Source of the DNA: Luxibacter massiliensis
GTDB lineage: Bacteria; Bacillota; Clostridia; Lachnospirales; Lachnospiraceae
Length of the DNA stretch: 64,000 nt
Direction: 5' to 3'
Assembly (NCBI RefSeq): GCF_900604355.1
Contig: NZ_UWOE01000001.1
Location: 1,054,001-1,118,000 of the forward strand
Positions 1 to 8,350 of this stretch are shown here, in pieces (positions within the stretch are counted from its first letter, which is position 1; the number at the start of each line of letters is the position of its first letter). Below the pieces are notes generated by a model, which was not told the origin of the DNA, made no database searches, and was given only the letters and a program-made list of their open reading frames with translations. Made by a program: the position numbers and the translations under genes.

Positions 1-609
1 ATGGAAGATATCAGCGGATGCTCAAGTGAGATAGGCAAGATCATTAAGACTATAGAAGATATTGCTTTCCAGACAAATATTCTGGCGCTCAATGCAGCCG
101 TTGAGGCGGCCCGTGCCGGAAGTGCGGGGAAAGGCTTTGCGGTGGTGGCAGACGAGGTGAGGAATCTGGCCAGCAAAAGCGCCGAAGCTTCCAAAAATAC
201 AGCCGTATTAATAGAAAATTCTATAAAGGCTGTTGAGAATGGGACACAGATTGTGGACGAAACGGCAAAATCATTGGTGCAGGCTGTAGATGGGGCGAAA
301 GAGGTAACGGAGATTATCGACCGTATCTCCGAGGCAAGCAGTAACCAGGCAACAGCCATTACACAGATTACACAGGGAATTGACCAAATTTCCAGCGTGG
401 TGCAGACCAATTCTGCCACGGCAGAGGAGAGCGCCGCTGCCAGCCAGGAGCTGTCAGGCCAGTCCCAGATTATGAAAGATCTTGTGAACAGGTTCAGGCT
501 TAGGGGGCACGCACAGACAGTCTCTGCAGAGCCTTCATCCCCAGAAGTACCGGCGGCATCTTATACAGTAGATGAACCAGCTTATTATGGCGGATCTGAT
601 AAATATTAA
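1..609 (+). CDS. methyl-accepting chemotaxis protein, C-terminal part (gene starts before the window)
   Basis: Cytoplasmic signalling tip of a chemoreceptor that would pass ligand signals to CheA/CheW. The 202 visible residues contain the highly conserved hairpin tip (FQTNILALNAAVEAARAG, about residues 23-40, then FAVVADEVRNLASKS) followed by a long heptad-rich helix (to about residue 170) and a polar, Ser/Pro-rich tail. No membrane segment or sensor domain is in view, so the first ATG at base 1 is internal and the true start lies upstream. The stop is followed at once by a strong hairpin terminator. Family assignment is certain; the ligand cannot be told. Confidence 0.95.
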   Translation: MEDISGCSSEIGKIIKTIEDIAFQTNILALNAAVEAARAGSAGKGFAVVADEVRNLASKSAEASKNTAVLIENSIKAVENGTQIVDETAKSLVQAVDGAKEVTEIIDRISEASSNQATAITQITQGIDQISSVVQTNSATAEESAAASQELSGQSQIMKDLVNRFRLRGHAQTVSAEPSSPEVPAASYTVDEPAYYGGSDKY

Positions 610-610
610 A

Positions 611-666
611 ATGAAAAGGGACTGCCTCTTGCGATTGGAGTATCGTAAGAGGCAGTCCCTTTTCAT
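611..666 (+). terminator. hairpin terminator after the chemoreceptor gene
   Basis: A perfect 20-bp inverted repeat (611-630 with 647-666) with a 16-nt loop begins two bases after the stop codon. The stem contains AAAAGGGACTGCC and ends in TTTTCAT, so it can act as an intrinsic terminator for the + strand and, with its A-rich left edge, for the minus-strand gene ending at 697. Confidence 0.8.
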
Positions 667-668
667 TT

Positions 669-712
669 CCCCCAGCAGCGAGCCAAGGGGACATGCTTAC
701 ATAGGGGACTTT
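669..712 (+). repeat. dispersed intergenic hairpin repeat, copy A
   Basis: CAGCAGCGAGCCAAGGGGAC at about 674-693 followed by ATGCTTACAT closely matches 31488-31517 (CAGCAGCGAGCCAAGGGGAT then ATGTTTACAT) and more loosely 34243-34281 and 40177-40210. GAGCCAA and TTGGCTC flank the copy and can form a stem. It overlaps the 3' end of the DUF4230 gene. Confidence 0.55.
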
Positions 713-1296
713 GGCTCTTCGTAGTCCACAGACAATTGATAGGGACTGTTTGTGTCCTCGGTGACAGGCAGGAGCAAAGTCTCAATGACGGTGCGGGCCT
801 GTTCCAAAGCCTGGTTTAGGATATCTGTCTGGCCGGCCTTGGCTTGTGCATCCTCTTTTGCGTAGGCCATGGCTTTTGCTGTATCCTCCTTATCTGTCCA
901 GTTAAAGAGTGCGAACTTTTCATCATAAAATTCCAGAGAGTCTGAGTCTATGGAGATATCCTGAATCTCAGGCTGGGGAATAGTGATCTGGATGGTCTTG
1001 CCGGAAACTTTTACGGCCGCCTTTGACAGGTCGATGCCCGCCTTGATCTGGGCATCATAAATCATGGAGAAGCTTTTTTTATTGATAAACTGGATCTCAC
1101 CTTCAGAATATTTTATTATGCCCCGGTAATCAAGCCTGGCAGTGGTGAGGGAACTGCATTTACTGAGGCGCTCTTCAATAGATGTGGCGCTGACTGAAAC
1201 CTGGGGTTCCCTGTTTAGAAGCCTGGCTCCCAGAAACCCAACGGCGATCAGCGCTGCCGCCGCAACTATAATGATGGCTATATGTACTTTTTTCAT
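697..1296 (-). CDS. DUF4230 domain-containing membrane-anchored protein
   Basis: A 199-residue protein of unknown function with an N-terminal signal anchor (residues 5-23, hydrophobic and Ala/Ile rich) and an extracytoplasmic domain matching the DUF4230 pattern (two beta-rich halves, a conserved YxGxIxYSEG-like segment around residue 60 and an Ala/Lys-rich C-terminal helix). The longer reading frame up to 1410 is rejected: ATG at 1296 has GGAGG seven bases upstream, starts MKKVHIA and puts the anchor at the N-terminus. It is transcribed convergently with the chemoreceptor; the function of the family is not known. Confidence 0.8.
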   Translation of the reverse strand: MKKVHIAIIIVAAAALIAVGFLGARLLNREPQVSVSATSIEERLSKCSSLTTARLDYRGIIKYSEGEIQFINKKSFSMIYDAQIKAGIDLSKAAVKVSGKTIQITIPQPEIQDISIDSDSLEFYDEKFALFNWTDKEDTAKAMAYAKEDAQAKAGQTDILNQALEQARTVIETLLLPVTEDTNSPYQLSVDYEEPKSPM

Positions 1297-1422
1297 GTAG
1301 TAATCCTCCAAAATGGTTTTGTCTGTGGCCCGCCCTTTTAAGTAGTATAACGTTTTTAGGAGGGAACGTCCAGAGGCATTCGTGATTATGGCACAGATGC
1401 TTATTTCCAATCCAGCGGGAAA

Positions 1423-1434
1423 TGTGGTATACTA
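1423..1434 (+). promoter_or_regulatory. extended -10 promoter of the PAP2 gene
   Basis: TGGTATACT (1426-1434) is an extended -10 element; a weak -35-like TTCCAA lies 18 bp upstream. It is about 70 bp before the PAP2 start codon. A small hairpin (CTGTC...GACAG, 1441-1460) sits in the leader. Confidence 0.45.
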
Positions 1435-1503
1435 TGATAACTGTCTGTTGTACAGGACAGTGGCATTTTATTGCCAGAGGAATACATGCAGGAGGTAGGA
1501 TGA

Positions 1504-2076
1504 ATGGAAGCGCTGATACAGATGGACGGAAATATTCTGCTGTATATACAGGAATTTATACGTCAGGAGTGGATGCATCCTTTTTGGATATTTATTACTT
1601 CTTTGGGTGACGGTGGATGGTTCTGGATTGTATGCTCCGCTGCACTTTTGATTCCCAAAGGTACAAGGAGGGTGGGGATTACGGCGCTGATGGCACTTGC
1701 AGTGGGAGCGCTGATTACCAATGTGGCGCTGAAAAATATAGTGGCGCGGATTCGGCCCTATGAGGTGGTGGACGGCCTGACGCTGCTGATTGGGAAACCA
1801 CATGATTATTCCTTCCCATCAGGGCATACATGCGCCTCTTTTGCGGCAGCGCTGGTATATTATAGAATGCTGCCGAAAAGATGGGGCGCAGCTGCACTGA
1901 TCCTGGCGTCCCTGATCGCCTTTTCCAGGCTGTATGTGGGTGTACACTATCCAACAGATATACTGGGAGGCGCCGCAGTGGGGGCGGCTGCGTCGATGGC
2001 GTCCCTCTGGATAGCCAGGCATATCCATATAAAGCGTGGCCCCAATGGAGATGCAGACTGTAAAAACAAAGACTAG
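1504..2076 (+). CDS. PAP2-family membrane phosphatase
   Basis: A 190-residue integral membrane phosphatase of the phosphatidate phosphatase/undecaprenyl-pyrophosphatase (BcrC-like) superfamily. All three catalytic motifs are present in order: KNIVARIRP (about 76-84), SFPSGHT (about 101-107) and SRLYVGVHYPTD (about 139-150), among four to five hydrophobic segments. Substrate is probably a lipid pyrophosphate such as undecaprenyl pyrophosphate, or phosphatidylglycerol phosphate, on the outer face of the membrane. AGGAGG lies a few bases upstream of the ATG. It converges with the DUF1846 gene, with only 8 bp between the stop codons and no visible terminator. Confidence 0.9.
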   Translation: MEALIQMDGNILLYIQEFIRQEWMHPFWIFITSLGDGGWFWIVCSAALLIPKGTRRVGITALMALAVGALITNVALKNIVARIRPYEVVDGLTLLIGKPHDYSFPSGHTCASFAAALVYYRMLPKRWGAAALILASLIAFSRLYVGVHYPTDILGGAAVGAAASMASLWIARHIHIKRGPNGDADCKNKD

Positions 2077-2084
2077 TAACCGGC

Positions 2085-3563
2085 TTAGTGATAGATATGG
2101 TCTGTCTCGTAGACCGCTTCACAGGTAAGCTGTACGCCCAGCTTTTTGAAAGTTTTAATATCTACGTCTGACAGCATGACAGAAGTGTGGGCCTGGCAGC
2201 CTTCCAATTTAGGAAGCTGTTCCAGCGCCTGGCGCGCCATGATGCTGCTGGCGGCGCTGGCGGAGAGGGCGATCAGAACTTCGTCAGTATGGAGCCTGGG
2301 GTTCTTGCTCTTTAAATAATCTACTTTCAGCTTCTGGATAGGTTCTATGGACTCTGGAGAAATCACATGGAGCTCATGGCTGATGCCGGCCAGTTCCTTG
2401 AGTACGTTCAAAAGCAGGGCGGCAGAGGCTCCCAGCAGGTTCGTAGTTTTTCCTGTGATTATGCGCCCATTGTCCAACTCCAGGGCTGCGGCGGGGGATT
2501 GGGTATTCCTGGCCCGATCCAAGGCTGCCTGGACAACCAGGCGGTCCTGTGTGGTCACATTTGCCTGGTTCATGAGAAGTTCTATCTGCTGGGCCTCTTT
2601 TTCTGTGCTTGTCCCTTTCAGGAGGGAATTCAGAGAGGCATAATACCTTCTTATGATTTCCTGGCGGGATGCCTCGCAGCAGACGGCGTCGTCGCAGATA
2701 CAGTTGCCGGCCATATTCACGCCCATGTCCGTGGGGGACTTGTAAGGGCTTTTTCCATAGATTTTTTCAAAGATTGTATTGAGCACCGGGAATATCTCCA
2801 CATCCCGGTTATAATTAACAGTGGTGACTCCATAGGCCTCCAGGTGGAAAGGGTCGATCATATTGACATCGCTTAAATCAGCGGTGGCCGCCTCATAGGC
2901 CAGATTGACGGGATGTTTCAGCGGGAGGTTCCATATGGGAAATGTTTCAAATTTGGCGTACCCTGCATGAATTCCGCGCTTATGTTCATGATATAACTGG
3001 GAGAGGCAGGTTGCCATCTTTCCGCTTCCAGGCCCGGGGGCAGTGACGATTACCAGTGGGCGGGATGTTTCAATATAATCATTTTTGCCATATCCGTCGT
3101 CACTGACAATTAATGGGATATTGGAAGGATAGCCATTGATACAATAGTGGATATAAACACGTATTCCTAGATTTTCAAGACGGTTTTTAAAAAACAAGGC
3201 GCTTTCCTGCCCGGAGTACTGCGTAATGACAACGCTGCCTACATACAGGCCATTGTCCCGGAATGAATCCATCAGGCGCAGCACGTCTAAATCATAGGTT
3301 ATGCCCAGGTCTCCCCGGATTTTGTTTTTTTCAATATCACGGGCGCTGATCACGATGACGATTTCTGCCTGGTCGCTGAGTTGTTTGAGGAGCCTAAGCT
3401 TGCTGTCCGGAGCAAAGCCGGGGAGGACCCTGGCAGCATGGTAGTCATCGAATAGTTTCCCGCCAAATTCCAGATAGAGTTTGTTGTCAAACTGGTTGAT
3501 CCTCTGGCGGATGTGTTCTGACTGCATGGTTAAGTATTTGTTATTATCGAATCCTGTTTTCAT
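2085..3563 (-). CDS. DUF1846 domain-containing protein
   Basis: A 492-residue cytoplasmic protein matching the DUF1846 family, which is widespread and nearly full-length conserved in Firmicutes and has a Rossmann/P-loop-like N-terminal half. Recognisable features are the opening KxGFDNNKYLxMQSEHIRxRI, the segment RPLVIVTAPGPGSGKMATCL (about 167-186, resembling a nucleotide-binding loop), and LGASAALLLNVLKELAGI in the C-terminal half. The biochemical role is not established. Start ATG is preceded by AAGGAAGGG. Its promoter lies in the shared region with ftsH. Confidence 0.9.
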   Translation of the reverse strand: MKTGFDNNKYLTMQSEHIRQRINQFDNKLYLEFGGKLFDDYHAARVLPGFAPDSKLRLLKQLSDQAEIVIVISARDIEKNKIRGDLGITYDLDVLRLMDSFRDNGLYVGSVVITQYSGQESALFFKNRLENLGIRVYIHYCINGYPSNIPLIVSDDGYGKNDYIETSRPLVIVTAPGPGSGKMATCLSQLYHEHKRGIHAGYAKFETFPIWNLPLKHPVNLAYEAATADLSDVNMIDPFHLEAYGVTTVNYNRDVEIFPVLNTIFEKIYGKSPYKSPTDMGVNMAGNCICDDAVCCEASRQEIIRRYYASLNSLLKGTSTEKEAQQIELLMNQANVTTQDRLVVQAALDRARNTQSPAAALELDNGRIITGKTTNLLGASAALLLNVLKELAGISHELHVISPESIEPIQKLKVDYLKSKNPRLHTDEVLIALSASAASSIMARQALEQLPKLEGCQAHTSVMLSDVDIKTFKKLGVQLTCEAVYETDHIYH

Positions 3564-3599
3564 TTTACCCTTCCTTATTTTGTGACATACTTCGTAATC

Positions 3600-3629
3600 A
3601 GTATACTATAACATGCCCTGTGTTTACAA
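3600..3629 (-). promoter_or_regulatory. promoter of the DUF1846 gene
   Basis: On the minus strand TTGTAA (3629-3624) is followed after 18 bp by TATACT (3605-3600), about 37 bp before the start codon at 3563. Confidence 0.5.
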
Positions 3630-3648
3630 TATTTTCATAATCTTTTTA

Positions 3649-3677
3649 TTGATTTATGGGGAACCTGTACTTATAAT
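3649..3677 (+). promoter_or_regulatory. promoter of ftsH
   Basis: TTGATT (3649-3654), a 17-bp spacer and TATAAT (3672-3677), ending 28 bp before the ftsH ATG. A very good vegetative-type promoter. It lies inside the upstream reading frame that could be drawn for ftsH from 3613, which argues for the 3706 start. Confidence 0.7.
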
Positions 3678-3705
3678 GGGGATAGTGGATTTTAGGAGGC
3701 ATAGA

Positions 3706-5721
3706 ATGGATAATCAGAATAACAGAAATAATAATAAAGATCCCAGGAATAACCGGCAGGGTTGGGGAGTGATTATGGTGACGACGCTTCTGACCGTATT
3801 CATCGTAATGGGGTTATACTCCCTGATGCAGGATAAGAATCCTGAGGAGATCAGCTACGATAAATTTCTGACGCTGGTAGATGAGGAGAAGGTCAAGAAA
3901 GTTACCATTGATTCGACCAAGATTTATATAACATTAAAGGACGACGCAGAGGAAAAGAAAGAAAAGAAAAATAATACAGCCTCAGACATTGTCAGCCAGA
4001 TTGAGGAAAAGAGTACAGGGCAGGAGAGGGCGCCAGATTACTTTACCGGCGTGGTGAGGGACGACACCTTATCCGAACGGCTTTATAAGCATGGCGTGGA
4101 ATACGGGCAGCAGATACCGGATACAGCCTCTTCCATGATTTTTGAGATATTTATCACTGTGATCCTCCCAATATTGATGGTTGTCCTCCTGTTCAGCTTT
4201 TTTATGAAGCGTATGTCTAAGGGCGGCGGCATGATGGGCATAGGCAAGAGCAATGCCAAGGTCTATGTTGAGAAGGAGACAGGCGTTACGTTCCAGGATG
4301 TGGCGGGCCAGGATGAGGCCAAGGAATCCCTGCAGGAGGTTGTGGATTTCCTGCATAACCCGGGCAAGTATACGGGGATCGGTGCAAAGCTGCCTAAAGG
4401 CGCCCTGCTAGTTGGGCCTCCGGGAACCGGCAAGACATTGCTGGCCAAGGCTGTGGCGGGGGAGGCCAAAGTACCGTTTTTCTCACTTTCAGGCTCTGCC
4501 TTTGTGGAGATGTATGTAGGCGTCGGGGCATCCCGTGTGCGTGATTTGTTTAAGCAGGCGCAGCAGATGGCGCCCTGTATTGTATTTATAGACGAGATCG
4601 ACGCAATAGGCAAGTCCAGGGACTCTGCCCTGGGCGGAGGCAACGATGAGCGGGAGCAGACATTGAATCAGCTGCTGGCGGAGATGGACGGTTTTGACAC
4701 CAATAAAGGTCTCTTGCTGCTGGCTGCCACCAACCGGCCGGAGGTGCTGGATCCGGCGCTTTTAAGGCCCGGGCGTTTTGACCGGCGGATTATAGTAGAC
4801 AAACCAGATTTAAAGGGGCGTGTGGATGTCTTAAAAGTCCATGCCAAGGACGTGAAAATGGACGAGACAGTGGATCTGGAGGCCATTGCCTTAGCCACGT
4901 CTGGCGCCGTCGGGTCAGATTTGGCCAATATGATTAACGAGGCAGCTATCAACGCGGTGAAGAACGGCAGGAATGTGGTCAGCCAGAAGGATTTGTTTGA
5001 GGCGGTGGAAGTTGTCCTTGTGGGCAAGGAGAAGAAAGACCGGATCATGAGTGAGGAGGAAAGGAGAATCGTATCCTACCATGAGGTGGGCCACGCACTT
5101 GTAAGCGCGCTCCAGAAGGATGCAGAGCCAGTGCAGAAAATTACTATAGTGCCCAGGACCATGGGGGCGCTGGGATATGTAATGCAGACCCCGGAGGAGG
5201 AGAAGTTCCTCAATACAAAGAAAGAGTTGGAAGCTATGCTTGTGGGATTCCTGGCGGGCCGCGCAGCTGAGGAGCTGGTATTTGACACGGTGACGACAGG
5301 AGCCTCCAATGACATAGAGAAGGCCACGAAGATAGCCAGGGCCATGATTACCCAGTATGGTATGTCGGAGAAGTTTGGCCTCATCGGACTGGAGTCAGTC
5401 CAGAACCGTTACCTTGACGGACGCCCCGTGATGAACTGTGGGGACGCCACTGCGGCGGAGATTGACGGGGAAGTAATCGGGATGCTGAAGAAGGCGTATG
5501 AGGAGGCAAAGCGCCTGCTCGGCGAAAACAGGGAGGCGCTGGATAAGATCTCTGATTTCCTGATAGAAAAAGAGACCATCACAGGTAAGGAATTTATGAA
5601 GATTTTCCGCCAGGTGAAAGGGATAGAGGAGCCTGAAGAAGGGGAAGAGGAGAAGAAAGAGGCGCGTGTGGCCATGAAAGAGGAGAAGAGAGAAGTCCCG
5701 GAAGTGAAAGAGGACTTATGA
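3706..5721 (+). CDS. ftsH: ATP-dependent zinc metalloprotease FtsH
   Basis: Membrane-bound AAA+ protease that degrades misfolded membrane proteins and regulatory proteins. The 671-residue product has two membrane segments (about 16-38 and 142-166) around an extracytoplasmic loop, a Walker A box GPPGTGKT (237-244), Walker B IVFIDEID, the second region of homology ATNRPEVLDPALLRPGRFDR, and the zinc site HEVGH (459-463). The last 35 residues are Glu/Lys rich. ATG at 3706 is chosen because AGGAGG precedes it and a clear promoter lies at 3649-3677; the longer frame from 3613 would start upstream of that promoter. A long hairpin (5729-5779) follows the stop. Confidence 0.97.
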   Translation: MDNQNNRNNNKDPRNNRQGWGVIMVTTLLTVFIVMGLYSLMQDKNPEEISYDKFLTLVDEEKVKKVTIDSTKIYITLKDDAEEKKEKKNNTASDIVSQIEEKSTGQERAPDYFTGVVRDDTLSERLYKHGVEYGQQIPDTASSMIFEIFITVILPILMVVLLFSFFMKRMSKGGGMMGIGKSNAKVYVEKETGVTFQDVAGQDEAKESLQEVVDFLHNPGKYTGIGAKLPKGALLVGPPGTGKTLLAKAVAGEAKVPFFSLSGSAFVEMYVGVGASRVRDLFKQAQQMAPCIVFIDEIDAIGKSRDSALGGGNDEREQTLNQLLAEMDGFDTNKGLLLLAATNRPEVLDPALLRPGRFDRRIIVDKPDLKGRVDVLKVHAKDVKMDETVDLEAIALATSGAVGSDLANMINEAAINAVKNGRNVVSQKDLFEAVEVVLVGKEKKDRIMSEEERRIVSYHEVGHALVSALQKDAEPVQKITIVPRTMGALGYVMQTPEEEKFLNTKKELEAMLVGFLAGRAAEELVFDTVTTGASNDIEKATKIARAMITQYGMSEKFGLIGLESVQNRYLDGRPVMNCGDATAAEIDGEVIGMLKKAYEEAKRLLGENREALDKISDFLIEKETITGKEFMKIFRQVKGIEEPEEGEEEKKEARVAMKEEKREVPEVKEDL

Positions 5722-5844
5722 TATATTTGCAGTATTGAAGTCCGCCCTGTACCAAATGGGAGGTATGGCGGCATACTGCTGAAGGAAAACGGCATAGAAG
5801 GCCATGAGCAGGGTGTGTTCTGAAAAGGGACACATCCTGTTTTT

Positions 5845-5884
5845 TTGTTGCACAGGAAATCCTACAGAATTTCCTGTGCAACAA
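5845..5884. repeat. perfect 16-bp inverted repeat downstream of ftsH
   Basis: Arms 5845-5860 and 5869-5884 (TTGTTGCACAGGAAAT and its exact complement) with a short loop. The T run lies on the 5' side, so it is not a standard terminator on either strand. Confidence 0.5.
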
Positions 5885-5934
5885 AAGCGCTTCGGATGAT
5901 AATGTGCTCCCGCGCGAAGATGAAGAGTGCCCCA

Positions 5935-5966
5935 AGAAAAAATTCCTGCTATGGCAGGATTTTTTA
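5935..5966 (+). terminator. bidirectional terminator
   Basis: AAAAAATTCCTGC, loop TATG, GCAGGATTTTTT: a compact stem flanked by A and T runs, able to stop transcription from either side between ftsH and the catabolic island. Confidence 0.7.
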
Positions 5967-6021
5967 TACGATAAATGAGTCCCCTTTCATCCAAATGTGG
6001 TGAAAAAATTTTTAAGTAATA

Positions 6022-6208
6022 TGAAAATAAATTACAAAATTTAAAATAAAATTGAAAATTGAAAACAATAATTATGAAGTGAAAATAAAATGGAGAATTT
6101 TAAAATGCAGGAAAAATAGGGGTAAAATCGGCAATACTACCAAAAAGTAAATGTCAAAATTGAAAATAATTTACAAAAAATAAAAATACTATTGAAAATA
6201 ATTTTCTA
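6022..6208. promoter_or_regulatory. TGAAAATAA box array, candidate RpiR operators
   Basis: TGAAAATAA occurs at 6022, 6080, 6161 and 6193, the last as the near-palindrome TGAAAATAATTTTCT that overlaps the -35 box of the operon promoter. AT-rich palindromes of this kind are typical targets of RpiR/MurR-family regulators, and such a regulator gene closes the island at 17068. The link is inferred. Confidence 0.45.
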
Positions 6209-6220
6209 AAATGCTATGAT
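6192..6220 (+). promoter_or_regulatory. promoter of the TRAP-transporter catabolic operon
   Basis: TTGAAA (6192-6197), 17-bp spacer, TATGAT (6215-6220) preceded by TGC (extended -10). It is 30 bp before the dehydrogenase ATG. The candidate operator palindrome at 6193-6207 covers the -35 box, which fits repression. Confidence 0.7.
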
Positions 6221-6250
6221 TCAATCATGCTAAGAAAAGGAGTGAAAAAC

Positions 6251-7288
6251 ATGAGAGCAGTTATATTGAAGGCACCAAATGACTTTGCCCCCACAGATAT
6301 ACCGAGGCCGGCAGTTGGCAGTAAGGAAATACTTCTTGAAATGAAAAAAGCAGCTATCTGCGGGACAGACATGAGAATCCTGGAAGGGACAAAGACAAAG
6401 GGCGTCCGATATCCATCTGTAATTGGACATGAAATTTGTGGTGTGGTTGCAGAGGTAGGTAAGGATACAGAAGGGTTTCAAGTCGGAGATAAAGTTGCCA
6501 TTGCAAACGTCATACCATGCGGATCCTGTCCGGCATGCCTTAAGGGCAGGGAAAATGCCTGCATGAACCGCAAGGCTATTGGATATGAGTTTGACGGCGG
6601 ATTCGAAGAATACGTCCTGATTCCCGAAATTGCCATAGAAAGCGGTAACGTGATTAAGCTTCCAGAATCAGTATCCTTTACGGCAGGCGCACTGATTGAA
6701 CCGCTTGCATGCTGTATTAGAGGACTGAAAAATGCCGGAACCGGGTTTAATGATACAGTGCTGATTGTAGGCGCTGGCCCCATAGGCCTGATGCATATGC
6801 AGCTGTCCAAAATTTCCGGGGCGAAACAGGTGATTGTCAGCGAGCCAAATGAGATGAGGAGACAGGTGGCGTTAGAACTGGGAGCTGACAGAGTGGTGGA
6901 CCCTACCACTGAGGATTTAGAGAAAATCATAAAAGATGCAACAAAAGGGATGGGGGCAGATGTGATTATTATGGCGATCGGGGTCCCGGCACTGGTGGAT
7001 TCTACTTTAAAGCTGTGCAAGAAGGGCGGTACAGTCAATCTGTTCGCAGGATTTGCGGGGACTGGGAAATGCACAATCGAAGTCAATACCATCCACTATA
7101 ACGAAATCAATGTAAACGGCAGCACTGCTTATAAGAGGGAAGATTATCTGGAAGCTGCTGATATGGTGATAGGCGGGAAAATCAACCTGGATAAGATAGC
7201 AACCCATACATTTAAGATCGATGAGTTCCAGAAGGCATATGAATTATGCAAAAGCGGCAAGGGACTAAAGGTCATGATTGAACCATAA
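6251..7288 (+). CDS. zinc-dependent medium-chain alcohol/polyol dehydrogenase
   Basis: A 345-residue MDR-family NAD(P)-dependent dehydrogenase that probably oxidises a polyol or hydroxy acid to a keto sugar. Visible features: the catalytic-zinc region CGTDMRI (about 38-44) and GHEICG, the structural-zinc loop with four Cys (CGSCPACLKGRENAC, about 90-104), and the dinucleotide-binding loop VGAGPIGLMHMQ (about 169-180). Resembles sorbitol/threonine dehydrogenases rather than ethanol dehydrogenases. Start at 6251 (AAAAGGAG upstream) is preferred to 6227. First gene of the island; the substrate is unknown. Confidence 0.9.
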   Translation: MRAVILKAPNDFAPTDIPRPAVGSKEILLEMKKAAICGTDMRILEGTKTKGVRYPSVIGHEICGVVAEVGKDTEGFQVGDKVAIANVIPCGSCPACLKGRENACMNRKAIGYEFDGGFEEYVLIPEIAIESGNVIKLPESVSFTAGALIEPLACCIRGLKNAGTGFNDTVLIVGAGPIGLMHMQLSKISGAKQVIVSEPNEMRRQVALELGADRVVDPTTEDLEKIIKDATKGMGADVIIMAIGVPALVDSTLKLCKKGGTVNLFAGFAGTGKCTIEVNTIHYNEINVNGSTAYKREDYLEAADMVIGGKINLDKIATHTFKIDEFQKAYELCKSGKGLKVMIEP

Positions 7289-7424
7289 GGACTGGGATAT
7301 ACATATAAAAAGTCCGTGCCGGATTAGGCTGGAAGTAAGCGGCAGCCGGCCTGGATGCAACTGAAATTAAGAGTAAACCTCGGCATAAGAGGTTTCATTA
7401 TAAAAGAAAAAGGAGAAGGAAATT

Positions 7425-8267
7425 ATGGCAATGTTAGGAAAAGAAGTAAGGATGAGCAGGCTTGTGAACCCAAAGAGCAATAAGATGATGGCAATCACTG
7501 TTGACCATGCGATCTCAAGAGGGATTGCAGAGCTGACAGGGATCCACCAGATCCAGGACACCATCGACAAAATTATTGTTGGAAAACCAGATGCCATGAC
7601 ATTGACAAAAGGCATCGCAGAACACTGTATGTGGAAAAATGCAGGTAAGGTTGCCATGCTTATGAAGGTCTCAAATTATTCACCTGTGGCGCCTACTAAA
7701 GATACAATTTTTGGGACCGTAGATGAAGCCATCCGCATGGGCGCAGATGCAGTTTCTATGGGATGTATGACGTTAGGCGATTTCCAGGGGGAACAGTTTG
7801 AGGCGATTGGGAAATTTTCAGAGGAATGTATGAGAAAAGGGATGCCCCTCATCGGACACGTGTATCCAAAGGGGGAGAGTGTACCGGCAGATAAAAGGGC
7901 AGCCTGGGAAAATATCGCCTATAGCGTGAGAAGTGCATGTGAATTAGGGATGGATATCGTAAAGACTACATATACAGGTGATCCGGACAGCATGGCGAAG
8001 GTTGTTGCGTGTGTGCCGTCCACCTTCCGTATTGTCATCCAGGGAGGAGACGCCTGCAAGACTCTGGACGACTATCTTAAGATGACGAGAGAAGCCATGG
8101 ACTGTGGAGTCGGCGGCGTGACAATGGGAAGGTTTGTATGGGAATATAAAGATGTCACTGCACTGGTAATCGCCCTGCGCTATATTATCCACGAGGGATA
8201 CAGTGTAAAGGAGGCTAAAGAGCTCCTAACCCAGCTTGAGAACGATAAAAATTACGATGAGTTCTAA
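7425..8267 (+). CDS. DhnA/DeoC/LacD-family class I aldolase
   Basis: A 280-residue TIM-barrel aldolase of the archaeal-type class I fructose-bisphosphate aldolase (DhnA/LsrF) group, using a Schiff-base lysine. The N-terminal TVDHAISRG (about 26-34) is the usual phosphate/substrate strand, DIVKTTYTGDP (about 177-187) holds the likely Schiff-base Lys, and IQGG with VTMGRFVWE form the C-terminal phosphate-binding loops. Expected to cleave the phosphorylated keto sugar made by the neighbouring dehydrogenase and kinase; LsrF-type thiolase activity is an alternative. The leader has AAAGGAGAAGG and a small hairpin at 7375-7395. Confidence 0.85.
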   Translation: MAMLGKEVRMSRLVNPKSNKMMAITVDHAISRGIAELTGIHQIQDTIDKIIVGKPDAMTLTKGIAEHCMWKNAGKVAMLMKVSNYSPVAPTKDTIFGTVDEAIRMGADAVSMGCMTLGDFQGEQFEAIGKFSEECMRKGMPLIGHVYPKGESVPADKRAAWENIAYSVRSACELGMDIVKTTYTGDPDSMAKVVACVPSTFRIVIQGGDACKTLDDYLKMTREAMDCGVGGVTMGRFVWEYKDVTALVIALRYIIHEGYSVKEAKELLTQLENDKNYDEF

Positions 8268-8350
8268 TCTGCAGATATTTCTAAGCCTTTGAAAGGTTAG
8301 GGCATGTTATGTAAATACACGAAAAATAATGAATGAGACAGGTGTCTGGA

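Larger units (their letters stand above)
5722..6250. other. 529-bp intergenic region: hairpins then an AT-rich control region
   Basis: No gene is seen. In order: an imperfect hairpin right after ftsH (GCAGTAT 5729-5735 with ATACTGC 5773-5779, plus CCGCC/GGCGG inside); a perfect 16-bp inverted repeat 5845-5860/5869-5884 around a heptamer loop; a CCCGCGCGAAGATGAAGAG stretch at about 5909-5927 weakly like the dispersed intergenic repeat; a terminator at 5935-5966; then about 270 bp of very A-rich DNA with repeated TGAAAATAA boxes and a promoter for the catabolic operon. Confidence 0.7.

Noticed and set aside
1297..1410. N-terminal extension of the DUF4230 protein
   Set aside because: No ribosome binding site, and it would bury the signal anchor; the ATG at 1296 has GGAGG.
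5845..5884. ftsH terminator
   Set aside because: The stem is perfect, but the T run is on the 5' side, so it is listed only as an inverted repeat; the better terminator is at 5935-5966.
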